64,000 nt of DNA from UBA6170 sp034429975 (GTDB lineage Bacteria; Chloroflexota; Anaerolineae; Anaerolineales; Anaerolineaceae): positions 97,981 through 161,980 of the forward strand of contig DAOUFM010000050.1 of the NCBI GenBank assembly GCA_034429975.1, read 5' to 3'. A program made the position numbers and the translations under genes. Positions 8,769 through 17,707 of this stretch are shown one piece after another. Numbering within the stretch: the first letter of the stretch is position 1; each line of letters starts with the position of its first letter. The notes under the pieces were generated by a model. That model made no database searches and was not told the DNA's origin. It was given only the letters and a program-made list of their open reading frames with translations.

Positions 8769-9308
8769 CTAATGCCAATGTAAATTATCATCTTTAATTT
8801 CCGGAATTCTGCCCTGTGCCAATTCAGATAAGACATGAAAGATCACATCTGCACTGGGCGGACAGCCAGGGACATGAATGTCAACCGGAACCACTTCAGA
8901 AACCGCTCGGACTTTCGTAGGAACTGCTAATTCAGGGTCGGTTGGAATGAAACCGTCCACGGTGCTTTCAGTATCGACATAAGCTCGTTTTAAGGTTTCT
9001 TCGATGGTAAAGAAGTTTCTCATCGCAGGAACTCCGCCAAAAACGGCGCAATCACCCAGGGCGACCAGAATTTTGCAGCGGGAGCGCATCAATTTTGCTT
9101 GATGTTCATTCGCTGAATTATTGATACCTCCTTCTAAAACTCCCACAGCGACACCAGTTTCATCAGCCTCTTTTAAATCAGTTATTGGTGAGGCTCGTAA
9201 TTCCACTAAGTCTAATACCTGGAGGATCCTTTCATCGATATCCAATAAAGACATATGGCATCCTGCACAACCAGCCATCCAATCCGTCGCAATTTTTGGT
9301 TTACTCAT
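8769..9308 (-). CDS. hoxY: [NiFe] hydrogenase small subunit, HoxY-like
   Basis: This 179-residue subunit is short, as in group 3 HoxY. It has the four proximal [4Fe-4S] ligands in CAGCH (near 14-18), GDCAVFGG (near 85-92) and PGCPPS (near 147-152). It lacks a Tat signal and the medial and distal cluster domain of membrane-bound hydrogenases, so electrons must leave through the HoxU/NuoG-like partner encoded upstream. A GAGGAA ribosome binding site precedes the ATG. It ends just before the hoxH start. Confidence 0.94.
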   Translation of the reverse strand: MSKPKIATDWMAGCAGCHMSLLDIDERILQVLDLVELRASPITDLKEADETGVAVGVLEGGINNSANEHQAKLMRSRCKILVALGDCAVFGGVPAMRNFFTIEETLKRAYVDTESTVDGFIPTDPELAVPTKVRAVSEVVPVDIHVPGCPPSADVIFHVLSELAQGRIPEIKDDNLHWH

Positions 9309-9337
9309 TATTATTCCTCATTTCTAGCTAGCTTCTA

Positions 9338-11269
9338 CTAGTCAATTTCAATAACCGATGTTTCCATTTTAATGGCTTTATTCCAAAGTGGGTTTATAAC
9401 CATTCTTAACCGATCAGCAATTTCGAGCAAAACTTCTTCACTGGTTTTAACATCTGCTGGGGCTTGCAGAGATTTGTTAGCCTTTTGAACCTGCCCATCA
9501 CTGGTGACATAATTTCCACTGTATTCGAGCCAATTTGCGACTGGTAATACAACATCAGCTTTAGCAGTTAATGCAGATTCGTAACTGGCCATGACAACCA
9601 GGAAAGGTGAATTATCCAGTTTTTTGAGGAGATTTTGGGAAGGCTCTTCATCGCCGAGGGCTACAAAGACAGCTTGATGACCATTTAATTCAAAAGATTT
9701 ATTCAATCTTAATTGTTCTGCCGCCAGACTATTGGCTTTGCCTTTTGGACTGATTAATTTTGCATTGATTTTTTCTGCCAATTTGATTAAGGTAGCGATG
9801 GTTTCTTTTTTCTTTTTGGAATCAAATTCTGCATCATAAACAAAAACCGAGCTTTCGGCTTTTCGTAAAATCTCTGCAATTTGAGCCAATTGATCAACGG
9901 AAACTCCAGCTTTAGATGCCAGAGAAGAAACATCTTTACCGTCGATTTCTGCATCCAGCGCCTGCAGGAACTCCAAATCTGTTGATCGATTAATAACCGT
10001 TGAGTAAGGGGTAAAACCATCCATTCCACTGGCTTCATAACTCACCGGGATTACATTCACACCTTTAGGAATAATCCTTTTTACAAAGAATCCGGCTACC
10101 TGATGATCTTTCGTTAAGTCTAAACCAATAGTCAAAACTGCATCTGCATTGGAGATTTCACTGAGTTTCGATTCAAAAGATCCTTTATCTGCAGCTATTT
10201 CAGATAGAACAGCAGTATAGCGGCCTTCTTCTGTACTGGTGACCATGTCACTATTGATTTTTTCTTTAAAAATTTGTTTGAAATAGAATAATGCTTCAGC
10301 CGGTAAGCGAGTAGAAATGATACTGGCGACACCATCATCTTTTTTCCCGACTAATGGGTTCAGTTTATCCATCACAACTCTCAATGCTTCGTCCCAGGTT
10401 GATGCTTTTAAAGCACCATTTTTGCGAACAAGTGGTGTGACGATCCGACTTCGTTTTTCATCCATAGGCAGGAAACGTCCGACATCACAAAGGACGCCAC
10501 CGTTGATGGGCGCATCCCAATCGCCATTAATTTTTATTAAGTTATTGTCACGATGGATGACTTCAATCCCACAGCCTAAAGAACAACCAACACAAATAGA
10601 TTTTGTGGTGGTTACATCTTTCGTCTGGCCGCGATAAGCACTCCACCGATCAATTAATGCGCCGGTTGGGCAAATTTGGACACATACCCCACAAGAGATG
10701 CAGGAACTTGAGCCTAGAGGAACTCCCAAATCGGCGATCAAGATCGTGTTCGAACCGCGTTCCTCCATACCCAACGTGTAATTTCCAACCAATTCTGCAC
10801 AAGCTCGAACGCATCGCCGGCAAAGAATGCAGCGATTGTGTTCCAAAACAAAATATGGATGGGAAGCATCTACAGGATAGGGTTGCCAGTTTGGCTGAAT
10901 GGGCCAGTGGGTCATTCCTTCAGCATAAGCCGCATTTTGGAGCTCACAATCTGTTCCGCTGACCTGGCAATACGGGCAAAAATGGTTTCTTTCGCTGAAA
11001 ATCATCGAAAGAACGAATTTTCTGGCTTCTTTCACCTTATCGGTTTGGGTTTTAATAACCATTTTATCGAAAACTGGAAGTGTGCAAGCTGGTTGTAACG
11101 TCCGGGCACCTTCCACCTCAACCAGACAAATCCGGCAACCTCCATAAGGTTCTAACGCTGGATGATCGCACAACGTAGGAATTTCAATATCCGCTAAACG
11201 GGCAGCATTTAATACAGTTGTTCCTTCCGGCACTTCTAATTCTTTTTCATCAATTTTGACTTTAACCAT
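9338..11269 (-). CDS. HoxU/NuoG-like Fe-S subunit with a molybdopterin-fold C-terminal domain
   Basis: In the 643 residues the order is: a [2Fe-2S] domain (Cys34, 45, 48, 62), a His/Cys [4Fe-4S] site (His96, Cys98, 101, 108, spaced HxC as in HoxU), two [4Fe-4S] ferredoxin clusters (Cys147/150/153/157 and 190/193/196/200), a further [4Fe-4S] site (Cys226/229/233/261) and a shortened molybdopterin-oxidoreductase fold as in NuoG. None of the [FeFe]-hydrogenase H-cluster motifs is present. It should be the wire between HoxY and the flavoprotein subunits, the place taken by HydA in the bifurcating [NiFe] enzyme HydABCSL. AAGGAG precedes the ATG. Confidence 0.9.
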   Translation of the reverse strand: MVKVKIDEKELEVPEGTTVLNAARLADIEIPTLCDHPALEPYGGCRICLVEVEGARTLQPACTLPVFDKMVIKTQTDKVKEARKFVLSMIFSERNHFCPYCQVSGTDCELQNAAYAEGMTHWPIQPNWQPYPVDASHPYFVLEHNRCILCRRCVRACAELVGNYTLGMEERGSNTILIADLGVPLGSSSCISCGVCVQICPTGALIDRWSAYRGQTKDVTTTKSICVGCSLGCGIEVIHRDNNLIKINGDWDAPINGGVLCDVGRFLPMDEKRSRIVTPLVRKNGALKASTWDEALRVVMDKLNPLVGKKDDGVASIISTRLPAEALFYFKQIFKEKINSDMVTSTEEGRYTAVLSEIAADKGSFESKLSEISNADAVLTIGLDLTKDHQVAGFFVKRIIPKGVNVIPVSYEASGMDGFTPYSTVINRSTDLEFLQALDAEIDGKDVSSLASKAGVSVDQLAQIAEILRKAESSVFVYDAEFDSKKKKETIATLIKLAEKINAKLISPKGKANSLAAEQLRLNKSFELNGHQAVFVALGDEEPSQNLLKKLDNSPFLVVMASYESALTAKADVVLPVANWLEYSGNYVTSDGQVQKANKSLQAPADVKTSEEVLLEIADRLRMVINPLWNKAIKMETSVIEID

Positions 11270-11302
11270 TGCGTTTCTCCTTCGTTTGATTACAAAAATT
11301 CT

Positions 11303-12937
11303 TTAGATTCTTTTGCCACTCATCGGACAGACGCCGGATGGACAAACTTTTAAACGAATATGAGCTTCAACTTCTGCTCTGAAGTGATTTAATATATCGT
11401 GTACAGGAGTTCCGGCTGTTTGACCCAGTCCACAATTTGACATTTCCGTCATATATTTGCTGATAAGCGCCAAATCATCCAGGTCTTCCAAGGTACCTGT
11501 TCCTTGAGAAATGTTCTCAAGAATTTGAAATGCTCTTTCATTCCCGATTCGGCAGGGATTGCACTTACTACAACTTTCTTTTCTAAAGAAGTTTTGGAGT
11601 ACTTTTGCCAAATCAACTACACAGGTATTTTCATCGCAAATTAATAATGCACCAGAACCAAGGGCTACACCAGCATTTTTGAAGGAGTCGAAATCCATCG
11701 GCGTGTCCTGCAAACTGGCAGGAATAATAGAGCCGCTGGAGCCACCTGTCTGGGCTACTTTAAAACTTATATTATTTTTCATGCCTTTTGCATAAATGGT
11801 GATTACTTCTCTCAAAGTGATCCCCATTGGTACCTCAATCAGACCAGTAACATTTACATTACCGAGGATGGTATAAACTTTCGTTCCGGGGCTGGAAGGT
11901 GTTCCAATACTGCGATACCATTTTGCACCATTACGAACGATTGGAGGAATGTTCGCCAAAGTTTCAACGTTATTTACCAAAGTTGGTTTGCCCCACAATC
12001 CATGTGTGGTTGGGAAAGGTGGTCTCGGTCTTGGCTCACCACGTTTTCCTTCAATTGATTCAATTAAGGCTGTTTCCTCACCACAAATATATGCTCCGGC
12101 CCCACTATGAACATGAATATCAAAAGAAAAATTAGAATTAAAAATATTTTTTCCTAACATCCCATATTCATGAGCCTGGAGAATGGCTTTACGAAGCCTT
12201 TCCTGGGCTAATACATATTCACCGCGAATGTAAATAAAGCCTTCATCTGCTCCAACAGCGTAGCCGGCAATCGCCATTGCTTCGATAATACTGTGAGGGT
12301 CTCCCTCTAAGATCAACCTGTCTTTGAATGTACCTGGTTCAGATTCGTCGGCATTACAAATCACATATTTTTTCTTCCCGGGGCTGCCAGCAACAAAACT
12401 CCATTTTAAACCAGTTGGAAAACCAGCACCACCTCTTCCCCGTAAACCTGAATTTTTAATTTCTTCGATCAGTTGTTTTGGGGTTATTTCACTCAAAACT
12501 TTACCAAGTGCCAGGTATCCATCATTAACAATGTATTCTTCAATGTTTTCTGGGTCAATAATGCCAGCGCGTTGTAAAACGATTCGTTGTTCAGCCGGCA
12601 GAGTACCTTTCCTAGCGTGTACCCAGGCAATTTTCCCAGTTAACTCTTTTGAAGAAGCTTGCAGTTCCTGTGCAATGCGACCTTTCAATAAATGTTCTTC
12701 CACCAGGAAACGAACATCATCCGGTTTGACCGGACCATAAATTGTGGCTTCCGGGTAAACGATAACCAACGGAAGAGCGTCATGACGCCCAACATCTCCA
12801 ACTTTTGTTAATGAAATTTCTTCGTTCAAACCGAACGCATCGATTTCTTGTTGTAAATTGTCAAATACCAGATCGGATCCTCTTTCTTTACTGATCGGAT
12901 CACTGGATACTAAAACCATTGAGCGTGTTGATTTCAT
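11303..12937 (-). CDS. NuoF/HoxF-like NADH-binding flavoprotein with a cysteine-less thioredoxin-like N-terminus
   Basis: The 544-residue product has the NuoF core: the FMN/NAD site GLRGRGGAGFPTG, CNADESEPGTFKDR as in complex I NuoF, and the N3-type [4Fe-4S] ligands SCSKCNPC plus NCGLG. An N-terminal thioredoxin-like domain of about 90 residues is retained, but the cluster positions are Ser11, Ser16, Asp48 and His52, so it should not hold a [2Fe-2S] cluster. There is no C-terminal ferredoxin domain. It overlaps the preceding NuoE-like gene by 4 bases (ATGA) and has a GGAGG ribosome binding site. It is clearly a different subtype from the NuoF-like gene at 13479-15260. Confidence 0.92.
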   Translation of the reverse strand: MKSTRSMVLVSSDPISKERGSDLVFDNLQQEIDAFGLNEEISLTKVGDVGRHDALPLVIVYPEATIYGPVKPDDVRFLVEEHLLKGRIAQELQASSKELTGKIAWVHARKGTLPAEQRIVLQRAGIIDPENIEEYIVNDGYLALGKVLSEITPKQLIEEIKNSGLRGRGGAGFPTGLKWSFVAGSPGKKKYVICNADESEPGTFKDRLILEGDPHSIIEAMAIAGYAVGADEGFIYIRGEYVLAQERLRKAILQAHEYGMLGKNIFNSNFSFDIHVHSGAGAYICGEETALIESIEGKRGEPRPRPPFPTTHGLWGKPTLVNNVETLANIPPIVRNGAKWYRSIGTPSSPGTKVYTILGNVNVTGLIEVPMGITLREVITIYAKGMKNNISFKVAQTGGSSGSIIPASLQDTPMDFDSFKNAGVALGSGALLICDENTCVVDLAKVLQNFFRKESCSKCNPCRIGNERAFQILENISQGTGTLEDLDDLALISKYMTEMSNCGLGQTAGTPVHDILNHFRAEVEAHIRLKVCPSGVCPMSGKRI

Positions 12938-13428
12938 TTTTCCTCCGACTGAACATACCTAGCTAAAATTCCTTTGACCTGTTCTGGAGTGACATTTCCG
13001 TACGCATCGTCATCGACCACGATAACCGGGCCAACACCACACAGTCCCAGACAACTGGTTGTGATCAGAGACCACTGACCGTCGGAGGTTGTTTCGCCAT
13101 CCTTTATGTCCAATGTGTCCTGTAATGTTTGCCAAACTTCTTTTCCCCCAACTACATGGCAAGGGGCACTTTCGCAAAATTGAATTACATGTTTTCCACG
13201 TGGTTTGGTGGAGAGCATATGATAAAAACTCGCAACTGAGAACAATTGAGAACGGGGGGATTTCAGTCTTTGACTGATAGATTCCAATGCTTCTGCTGGT
13301 AAATAACCCAGGATCCGATTAACATGATTCAGGATAGGAATTAATTCTTCGCGGCTATCACCATATTTATCAATGGCTGAATTTACTGCTTCTTTTATCT
13401 GGCGATTTTTCCCATTTTTACTCGGCAT
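12934..13428 (-). CDS. NuoE-like thioredoxin-fold [2Fe-2S] subunit (second copy)
   Basis: The 164-residue protein has the NuoE layout: an N-terminal helical bundle, then a thioredoxin-like domain with [2Fe-2S] ligands in CESAPC and CLGLC. The conserved SVASFYHMLSTKPRGKH segment is present. In HoxE/NuoE/HydC proteins this cluster sits beside FMN of the NuoF partner. AAGGAG lies before its ATG. It overlaps the next flavoprotein gene, so the two probably form one module. It differs in sequence from the NuoE-like protein at 16256-16762. Confidence 0.92.
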   Translation of the reverse strand: MPSKNGKNRQIKEAVNSAIDKYGDSREELIPILNHVNRILGYLPAEALESISQRLKSPRSQLFSVASFYHMLSTKPRGKHVIQFCESAPCHVVGGKEVWQTLQDTLDIKDGETTSDGQWSLITTSCLGLCGVGPVIVVDDDAYGNVTPEQVKGILARYVQSEEK

Positions 13429-13478
13429 GTATTACTCCTTCGTCTGGATGAATTTAATTTTATTTTTTTTGTTTGAAG

Positions 13479-15260
13479 TTAAACAATCTCAATCGCATTA
13501 AAATTACATACCTGGGCACAAATTCCACAGCGGATACACATATCAGCATCAATTGTGTGTGGTAGCCTTCTTTCTCCTGTAATTGCATTAACCGGGCAAT
13601 TGCGAGCGCAAACAGTACAGCCAGTGCAAGCACTTTCGATGATTTGATAACGAATTAGCGCTTTGCACACCTTGGCTGGGCATCTTTTTTCGAAAATGTG
13701 AGCTTCGTACTCATCTCGAAAATGTTTCAGTGTACTTTCGACTGGATTGGGGGCTCCCTGACCTAAGCCACACAGAGAATCCTGTTTAATTTCTCGGCAG
13801 AGCATTTCAAGTTGAGCAATATCATCAGCCCGGCCATGACCTTCACAAATTCTCTCTAGAATTTCAAGAATTCGCTTGGTTCCAACTCGGCAAGGGGTAC
13901 ATTTTCCACAACTTTCATCTTGGGTGAATTCCATAAAGAATCTGGCAATATCTACCATGCAGGTGCCTTCATCCATTACGATCATACCGCCAGAACCCAT
14001 CATCGAGCCAGCCTGCATTAGCGATTCATAATCCACCGGTAAATCTAAATATTCTTTTGGAAGACAACCACCCATCGGACCGCCTGTTTGAATGGCTTTA
14101 AATTCTTTATTGTCACGAATTCCTTTGCCAATATCAAAAATTATTTCCCTTAACGTGATGCCCATGGGAACTTCGATCAAACCAGTGTGATTGATGTCAC
14201 CTGCCATCGCAAATGTTTTAGTACCTTTGCTTTTCTCCGTACCCATGCTGGCAAACCATTCGGGGCCTTTAAGGATAATTTGGGGTACATTCGCATAGGT
14301 TTCAACGTTATTAATATTTGTTGGACTATTCCACAAACCTTTAACAGAAGGGAAGGGCGGCCGGGGGCGAGGTTCTCCGCGTTTGCCTTCAATAGAGTTC
14401 ATCAGAGCTGTTTCTTCCCCACAAACAAAAGCACCTGCACCTTTTCTGACTTCCAGGTCAAAGGAAAAATCAGTTCCCATGATATTTTCGCCCAACAGAC
14501 CCAGAGACTTTGCTTGTTGAATGGCAATGTTTAAGGAATTTATAGCAATTGGATACTCGGCACGACAATACACATAGCCTTGTTTAGCGCCAATCGCAAA
14601 AGCTGCAATCGTCATTCCTTCAACAACAGAATGAGGATCGGATTCCAGAACCCGGCGATTCATGAATGCTCCAGGGTCACCTTCATCTGCATTACAGACG
14701 ACAAATTTTTGGTCGCTTTTTTCCTGTTTTGTCAGGTTCCATTTCAAATAGGTAGGAAAGCCAGCTCCTCCACGACCACGAAGGCCGGATTTTTTTATCT
14801 CGTTAATGACATCTTCCGGAGACATGTTTGTGAGAACATTTGCCAGAGCCATATAACCATCGTGCGCAATGTAATCCTCAATATTTTCAGGATCGATAAC
14901 ACCACAATTTCTAAGAACAACCCGGATTTCTTTTGCAGAAGGTGCACTTAATTCCTCATCCTTTACAGTTTTTACTGGAAGGATAAATTTTTTAGCAATA
15001 CGCCCTTTCAGGAAATGTTCCTCGACAATGTATGGAATATCATCCGTGCTCATTCCGGCATAATGAACACCTTCCGGATAAACCATCATTTCAGGCCCTT
15101 GTGAGCATGCTCCGATTCTGGAGGTTTCCAACACCTGAACTTCGTCGATTAATCCATTTGCCACCAGCTCATCATTTAAAGCATCTAAAATGTCATGAGC
15201 TCCTTTTGAGAGACATTCAGGATCAACACATACTAAAACGTGAGTTCGAAAATATTTCAT
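13479..15260 (-). CDS. NuoF-like flavoprotein with C-terminal 2x[4Fe-4S] domain (HydB/HndC type)
   Basis: In 593 residues the order is: a thioredoxin-like domain, FMN/NAD-binding core (GLRGRGGAGFPTYLKW; CNADEGDPGAFMNR, the variant typical of HydB/HndC), N3-type [4Fe-4S] ligands (CGKCTPC and LCGLG), and a C-terminal ferredoxin domain with two clusters (CTGCTVCARNCP and CIRCGICAQVCN). This architecture is that of the flavin subunit of electron-bifurcating hydrogenases, which couple NADH and reduced ferredoxin oxidation to H2 formation. The N-terminal cluster has Cys11, Cys16 and Cys52, but the fourth position (48) is Arg. It lies 50 bases upstream of the second NuoE-like gene. Confidence 0.93.
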   Translation of the reverse strand: MKYFRTHVLVCVDPECLSKGAHDILDALNDELVANGLIDEVQVLETSRIGACSQGPEMMVYPEGVHYAGMSTDDIPYIVEEHFLKGRIAKKFILPVKTVKDEELSAPSAKEIRVVLRNCGVIDPENIEDYIAHDGYMALANVLTNMSPEDVINEIKKSGLRGRGGAGFPTYLKWNLTKQEKSDQKFVVCNADEGDPGAFMNRRVLESDPHSVVEGMTIAAFAIGAKQGYVYCRAEYPIAINSLNIAIQQAKSLGLLGENIMGTDFSFDLEVRKGAGAFVCGEETALMNSIEGKRGEPRPRPPFPSVKGLWNSPTNINNVETYANVPQIILKGPEWFASMGTEKSKGTKTFAMAGDINHTGLIEVPMGITLREIIFDIGKGIRDNKEFKAIQTGGPMGGCLPKEYLDLPVDYESLMQAGSMMGSGGMIVMDEGTCMVDIARFFMEFTQDESCGKCTPCRVGTKRILEILERICEGHGRADDIAQLEMLCREIKQDSLCGLGQGAPNPVESTLKHFRDEYEAHIFEKRCPAKVCKALIRYQIIESACTGCTVCARNCPVNAITGERRLPHTIDADMCIRCGICAQVCNFNAIEIV

Positions 15261-15298
15261 CAGTAAACCTACTTTTCTACAGCGTTAATATGTTCTTT

Positions 15299-15667
15299 TT
15301 ATAAATTTATTGAGTTTTCTTTGACAACATTTCCGGATAAAACATGTTCAGTAATGATTTTTTCAGCTACTTCTTTGGTTACCTTTCCATAAGTCACTTT
15401 AGGACCTTCGCCGATTTGAACCTGTACGATTGGTTCCATTTCGCAAATCCCGATACAACCGGTCTGAGTCACAACAATACCGCTCAGGTTATCCTTTTCT
15501 ATTCTTTCAAGAATAGCTTTCATTGTGTCTCGGGCTCCGGCAGCAATTCCACATGTTCCCATTCCAACAATTATTTGTTTTTGTCCGGAAGCACTTTTTA
15601 ATTCCTGTTTTTTTAATGCTTCTTCTCGTAATCTTTTTAAATCTTCTAAACTTTTTATTGCGGGCAT
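15299..15667 (-). CDS. Thioredoxin-like [2Fe-2S] ferredoxin (HndB/HydD-type accessory subunit)
   Basis: The ATG at 15667 is chosen because CAGGAG stands 7 bases before it. The product has 122 residues. It carries MGTCGIAAGAR near 34-44 and TGCIGICEMEP near 68-78, the standard signature of the small ferredoxin-like proteins between nuoE- and nuoF-like genes in bifurcating hydrogenase operons. It probably carries a [2Fe-2S] cluster and passes electrons within or near the HydBC module. Its neighbours here match that arrangement exactly. Confidence 0.88.
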   Translation of the reverse strand: MPAIKSLEDLKRLREEALKKQELKSASGQKQIIVGMGTCGIAAGARDTMKAILERIEKDNLSGIVVTQTGCIGICEMEPIVQVQIGEGPKVTYGKVTKEVAEKIITEHVLSGNVVKENSINL

Positions 15668-15680
15668 GTTATTACTCCTG

Positions 15681-16241
15681 TTAAAGTTGGTTTTCTTCAA
15701 TTTTTTGGCAAAGATTTATCCCCGAAGTAATCTCGTCCTTCAAGAACGACAAAACCAGAGGCTCCGTTAATGGAATCCCATCTAATTCTTCTTTAATGGG
15801 TTGGTCATCAAAAATATAACTTTTATCATTGAGTTTATATTGGAATGTCCAGTGAACATTAGGAGAACCAATTACAAGGTGAAGAAAAGTACCTGATAAA
15901 TCACCGAGAGGCATTCTGTCAATATGACTATTTTGAAACTCAACTTCCACCTCGGTTCCAAGACCGGGAGAAGAATGAATGTTTAGAAATCCATTACACA
16001 TTTCTGCAGAAGCCTTCAAGAGAGGAATTCCCAGTCCAACTTTGCGAGTGGTGCGACTGGTAAAAAACGGGTCAACAATTTGTTGAGCCATTTCAGGTGT
16101 CATTCCTTTACCGTTATCTTTAATCGAAATTCTCAAAAGATCAGCTTCTGAATTTTCGATAACAGTAATCGTTACATGGGAAGCACCGGCATTAATACTG
16201 TTTTCTGCAATATCCAGAATATGTAATGATAATTCTTTCAT
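15681..16241 (-). CDS. GHKL ATP-binding protein (histidine-kinase-like ATPase domain) of hydrogenase operon
   Basis: The 186-residue protein carries a GHKL ATP-binding domain: N box DIAENSINAGA, G1 box DNGKGM, F-type segment DPFFTSR and G2 box GLGIPLL, all in the first 100 residues. There is no dimerisation/phosphoacceptor helix, so it is not a complete histidine kinase. The C-terminal 80 residues are unassigned. Genes of this type commonly stand beside nuoE- and nuoF-like genes in bifurcating hydrogenase operons. A role in phosphorylation or anti-sigma-type control is plausible but not shown here. Confidence 0.82.
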   Translation of the reverse strand: MKELSLHILDIAENSINAGASHVTITVIENSEADLLRISIKDNGKGMTPEMAQQIVDPFFTSRTTRKVGLGIPLLKASAEMCNGFLNIHSSPGLGTEVEVEFQNSHIDRMPLGDLSGTFLHLVIGSPNVHWTFQYKLNDKSYIFDDQPIKEELDGIPLTEPLVLSFLKDEITSGINLCQKIEENQL

Positions 16242-16255
16242 TCACTAACAATCTT

Positions 16256-16762
16256 TCAGATTTGTAATTGCTTGATGGTTTGTGGTAATTTATTTGGTTT
16301 TACTCTTCCTAAAACCTCTTCATCCACCACAACTACAGGAGCCTGACTGCATGCTCCTACACAGCGACAAATTTCTAGTGTGATCATTCCATCGGCCGTT
16401 GTTTCTCCAATATCAATACCGAGTACTTGTTTGGCTTTTTCCATAAGTTGGGGAACCCCGCCAACATAACAAGCTGTACCCATGCAGAACTTAATGGTGT
16501 GTTTTCCTTTCGGGTTGGTTGTAAAAAATGAATAAAAGGTCACCACGCCGTGTACAGTAGAAGCAGGAATGCCTAATTTGTCTGCCAGATAAGCTTGTGT
16601 GGCTTCAGAAACCCATCCGATTTTGCTTTGAACTTCACCCAGAGCTACCATAGCAGCTCCTGGTTTTTGAGCATTTTCCTCAATAATTTGGTCAATAATT
16701 TCTCTTTGTTCTGGAATTAATAAGGGGTCATTAGCTGGTATGTTCTTTAAATATTTTGCCAT
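16256..16762 (-). CDS. NuoE-like thioredoxin-fold [2Fe-2S] subunit (HydC/HndA type)
   Basis: The ATG at 16762 is preferred over one at 16774 because GGAG stands correctly before the former. The product has 168 residues, with a helical N-terminal bundle and [2Fe-2S] ligands in CMGTAC and CRCVGAC. The VVTFYSFFTTNPKGKH segment is typical of NuoE/HydC. It begins the first diaphorase block and should pair with the NuoF-like protein at 13479-15260. A Rex-like palindrome lies about 115 bases upstream of its start. Confidence 0.92.
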   Translation of the reverse strand: MAKYLKNIPANDPLLIPEQREIIDQIIEENAQKPGAAMVALGEVQSKIGWVSEATQAYLADKLGIPASTVHGVVTFYSFFTTNPKGKHTIKFCMGTACYVGGVPQLMEKAKQVLGIDIGETTADGMITLEICRCVGACSQAPVVVVDEEVLGRVKPNKLPQTIKQLQI

Positions 16763-16875
16763 GAATTGCTCCATTAATGATTTTGGAAATATTTTTATCC
16801 TTGTACAAGTTTATCGAAGGGTGTGTAATTTCGAAATTGCTGAATGTCATAATAACTTTAGAAAAAGCGCTTGAT

Positions 16876-16893
16876 TTGAGATAAATTTCACAA
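16876..16893. promoter_or_regulatory. Candidate Rex operator upstream of the HydC-like gene
   Basis: TTGAGATAAATTTCACAA fits the Rex pattern TTGTGA-n6-TCACAA at 11 of 12 half-site positions. It lies in the 150-base gap between the PHP gene and the NuoE-like gene. Rex is released from DNA by NADH and controls fermentative and hydrogenase genes in several anaerobes. No clear -35/-10 pair could be tied to this copy. Confidence 0.5.
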
Positions 16894-16915
16894 ATAAAAA
16901 TTAAAAAAATTTTTA

Positions 16916-17707
16916 TTACTCATTTTGAATAGGTTCGATAAAAAATGTTCTCCTTTCTAAGTTTCTTAATGCAAGGCTAAGTTCCTGAATGGTTGGTTCT
17001 TCAATTTCAAAAACGGTGGTTCCGATAAACTCTGACAAACGGTGAACATCTCCATTTTGAATTAAAGTATAAGAATTAAGCTCTGGAAATTTGTCTTTCG
17101 CTTGCTGAGGGGATAGGTGTCTGGAAATCTCTAATGCGATGAAAGGAATATTTTCAGGGATGAAACCCAAAATTTCCAGGAGTCCATTCGCTTTCCTATT
17201 TACATGCGCCGGAATTAGAATTCCACCTAACTCAGATACTTTTAAATATGCTTCTTCTAAAGTAAGTGAAGCTGATGTGATCAACAATCTTTCTTCGATT
17301 CGCTTAAAATCACCAGTTTCATCCACGAATAATTGTTCGCCAAAATAATCCGGACGATTTTTTATGCCAGGGAGTTTTTCATCAACGAATAATTGAAATT
17401 CTCTAATCTGTTCCAGGGTATCAAATAAACATAAAACATGGACTTCCTCTTTTGTTTGCAGCTCCATCCCTGGAAGAACAGTTAAATCTGTTCCAGATGC
17501 TGCTTTTTGAACGGCTTCTATGTTCCCTGAGGCATTGTGGTCGGTGATTGCGATCAGGTTTATTCCCCGGCTGATGGCTTCAGTAATGATAAGGGGGGGA
17601 AGCATTTCAATTTCAGCGCAGGGCGACAAAACCGTGTGGACATGCAAATCGGATCGAAATCTTTTCAAGGTAATCTCTATTTTCCAGACCGAATACCTAA
17701 TTCCCAA
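16916..17707 (-). CDS. PHP-domain metal-dependent phosphoesterase-like protein
   Basis: The product has up to 263 residues, or 250 if a second TTG at 17668 is the start. The first TTG lies inside the upstream DRTGG gene (31-base overlap); the second falls 8 bases after that gene's stop. The PHP metal motifs are seen: SDLHVHTVLSPC near 19-30, ITDHNA near 54-59, the glutamate in LPGMELQTKEEVH, and a C-terminal NGDVH. PHP proteins hydrolyse phosphoesters using a trinuclear metal site; the substrate here is unknown. PHP genes recur beside DRTGG and HATPase genes in hydrogenase operons. Confidence 0.82.
   Translation of the reverse strand: MGIRYSVWKIEITLKRFRSDLHVHTVLSPCAEIEMLPPLIITEAISRGINLIAITDHNASGNIEAVQKAASGTDLTVLPGMELQTKEEVHVLCLFDTLEQIREFQLFVDEKLPGIKNRPDYFGEQLFVDETGDFKRIEERLLITSASLTLEEAYLKVSELGGILIPAHVNRKANGLLEILGFIPENIPFIALEISRHLSPQQAKDKFPELNSYTLIQNGDVHRLSEFIGTTVFEIEEPTIQELSLALRNLERRTFFIEPIQNE

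Noticed and set aside
8760..8778. Longer start for the large hydrogenase subunit
   Set aside because: The upstream codon is TTG inside the small-subunit gene; the ATG at 8760 has a good ribosome binding site and the usual N-terminus.
9338..11269. Possible [FeFe] hydrogenase catalytic subunit
   Set aside because: The N-terminal Fe-S layout is similar, but none of the three H-cluster cysteine motifs is present and the C-terminus is a molybdopterin-fold domain as in NuoG.
9338..16762. Partial complex I (nuoEFG)
   Set aside because: No membrane subunits are present, the genes are duplicated in HydB/HydC style, and hoxY/hoxH follow directly.
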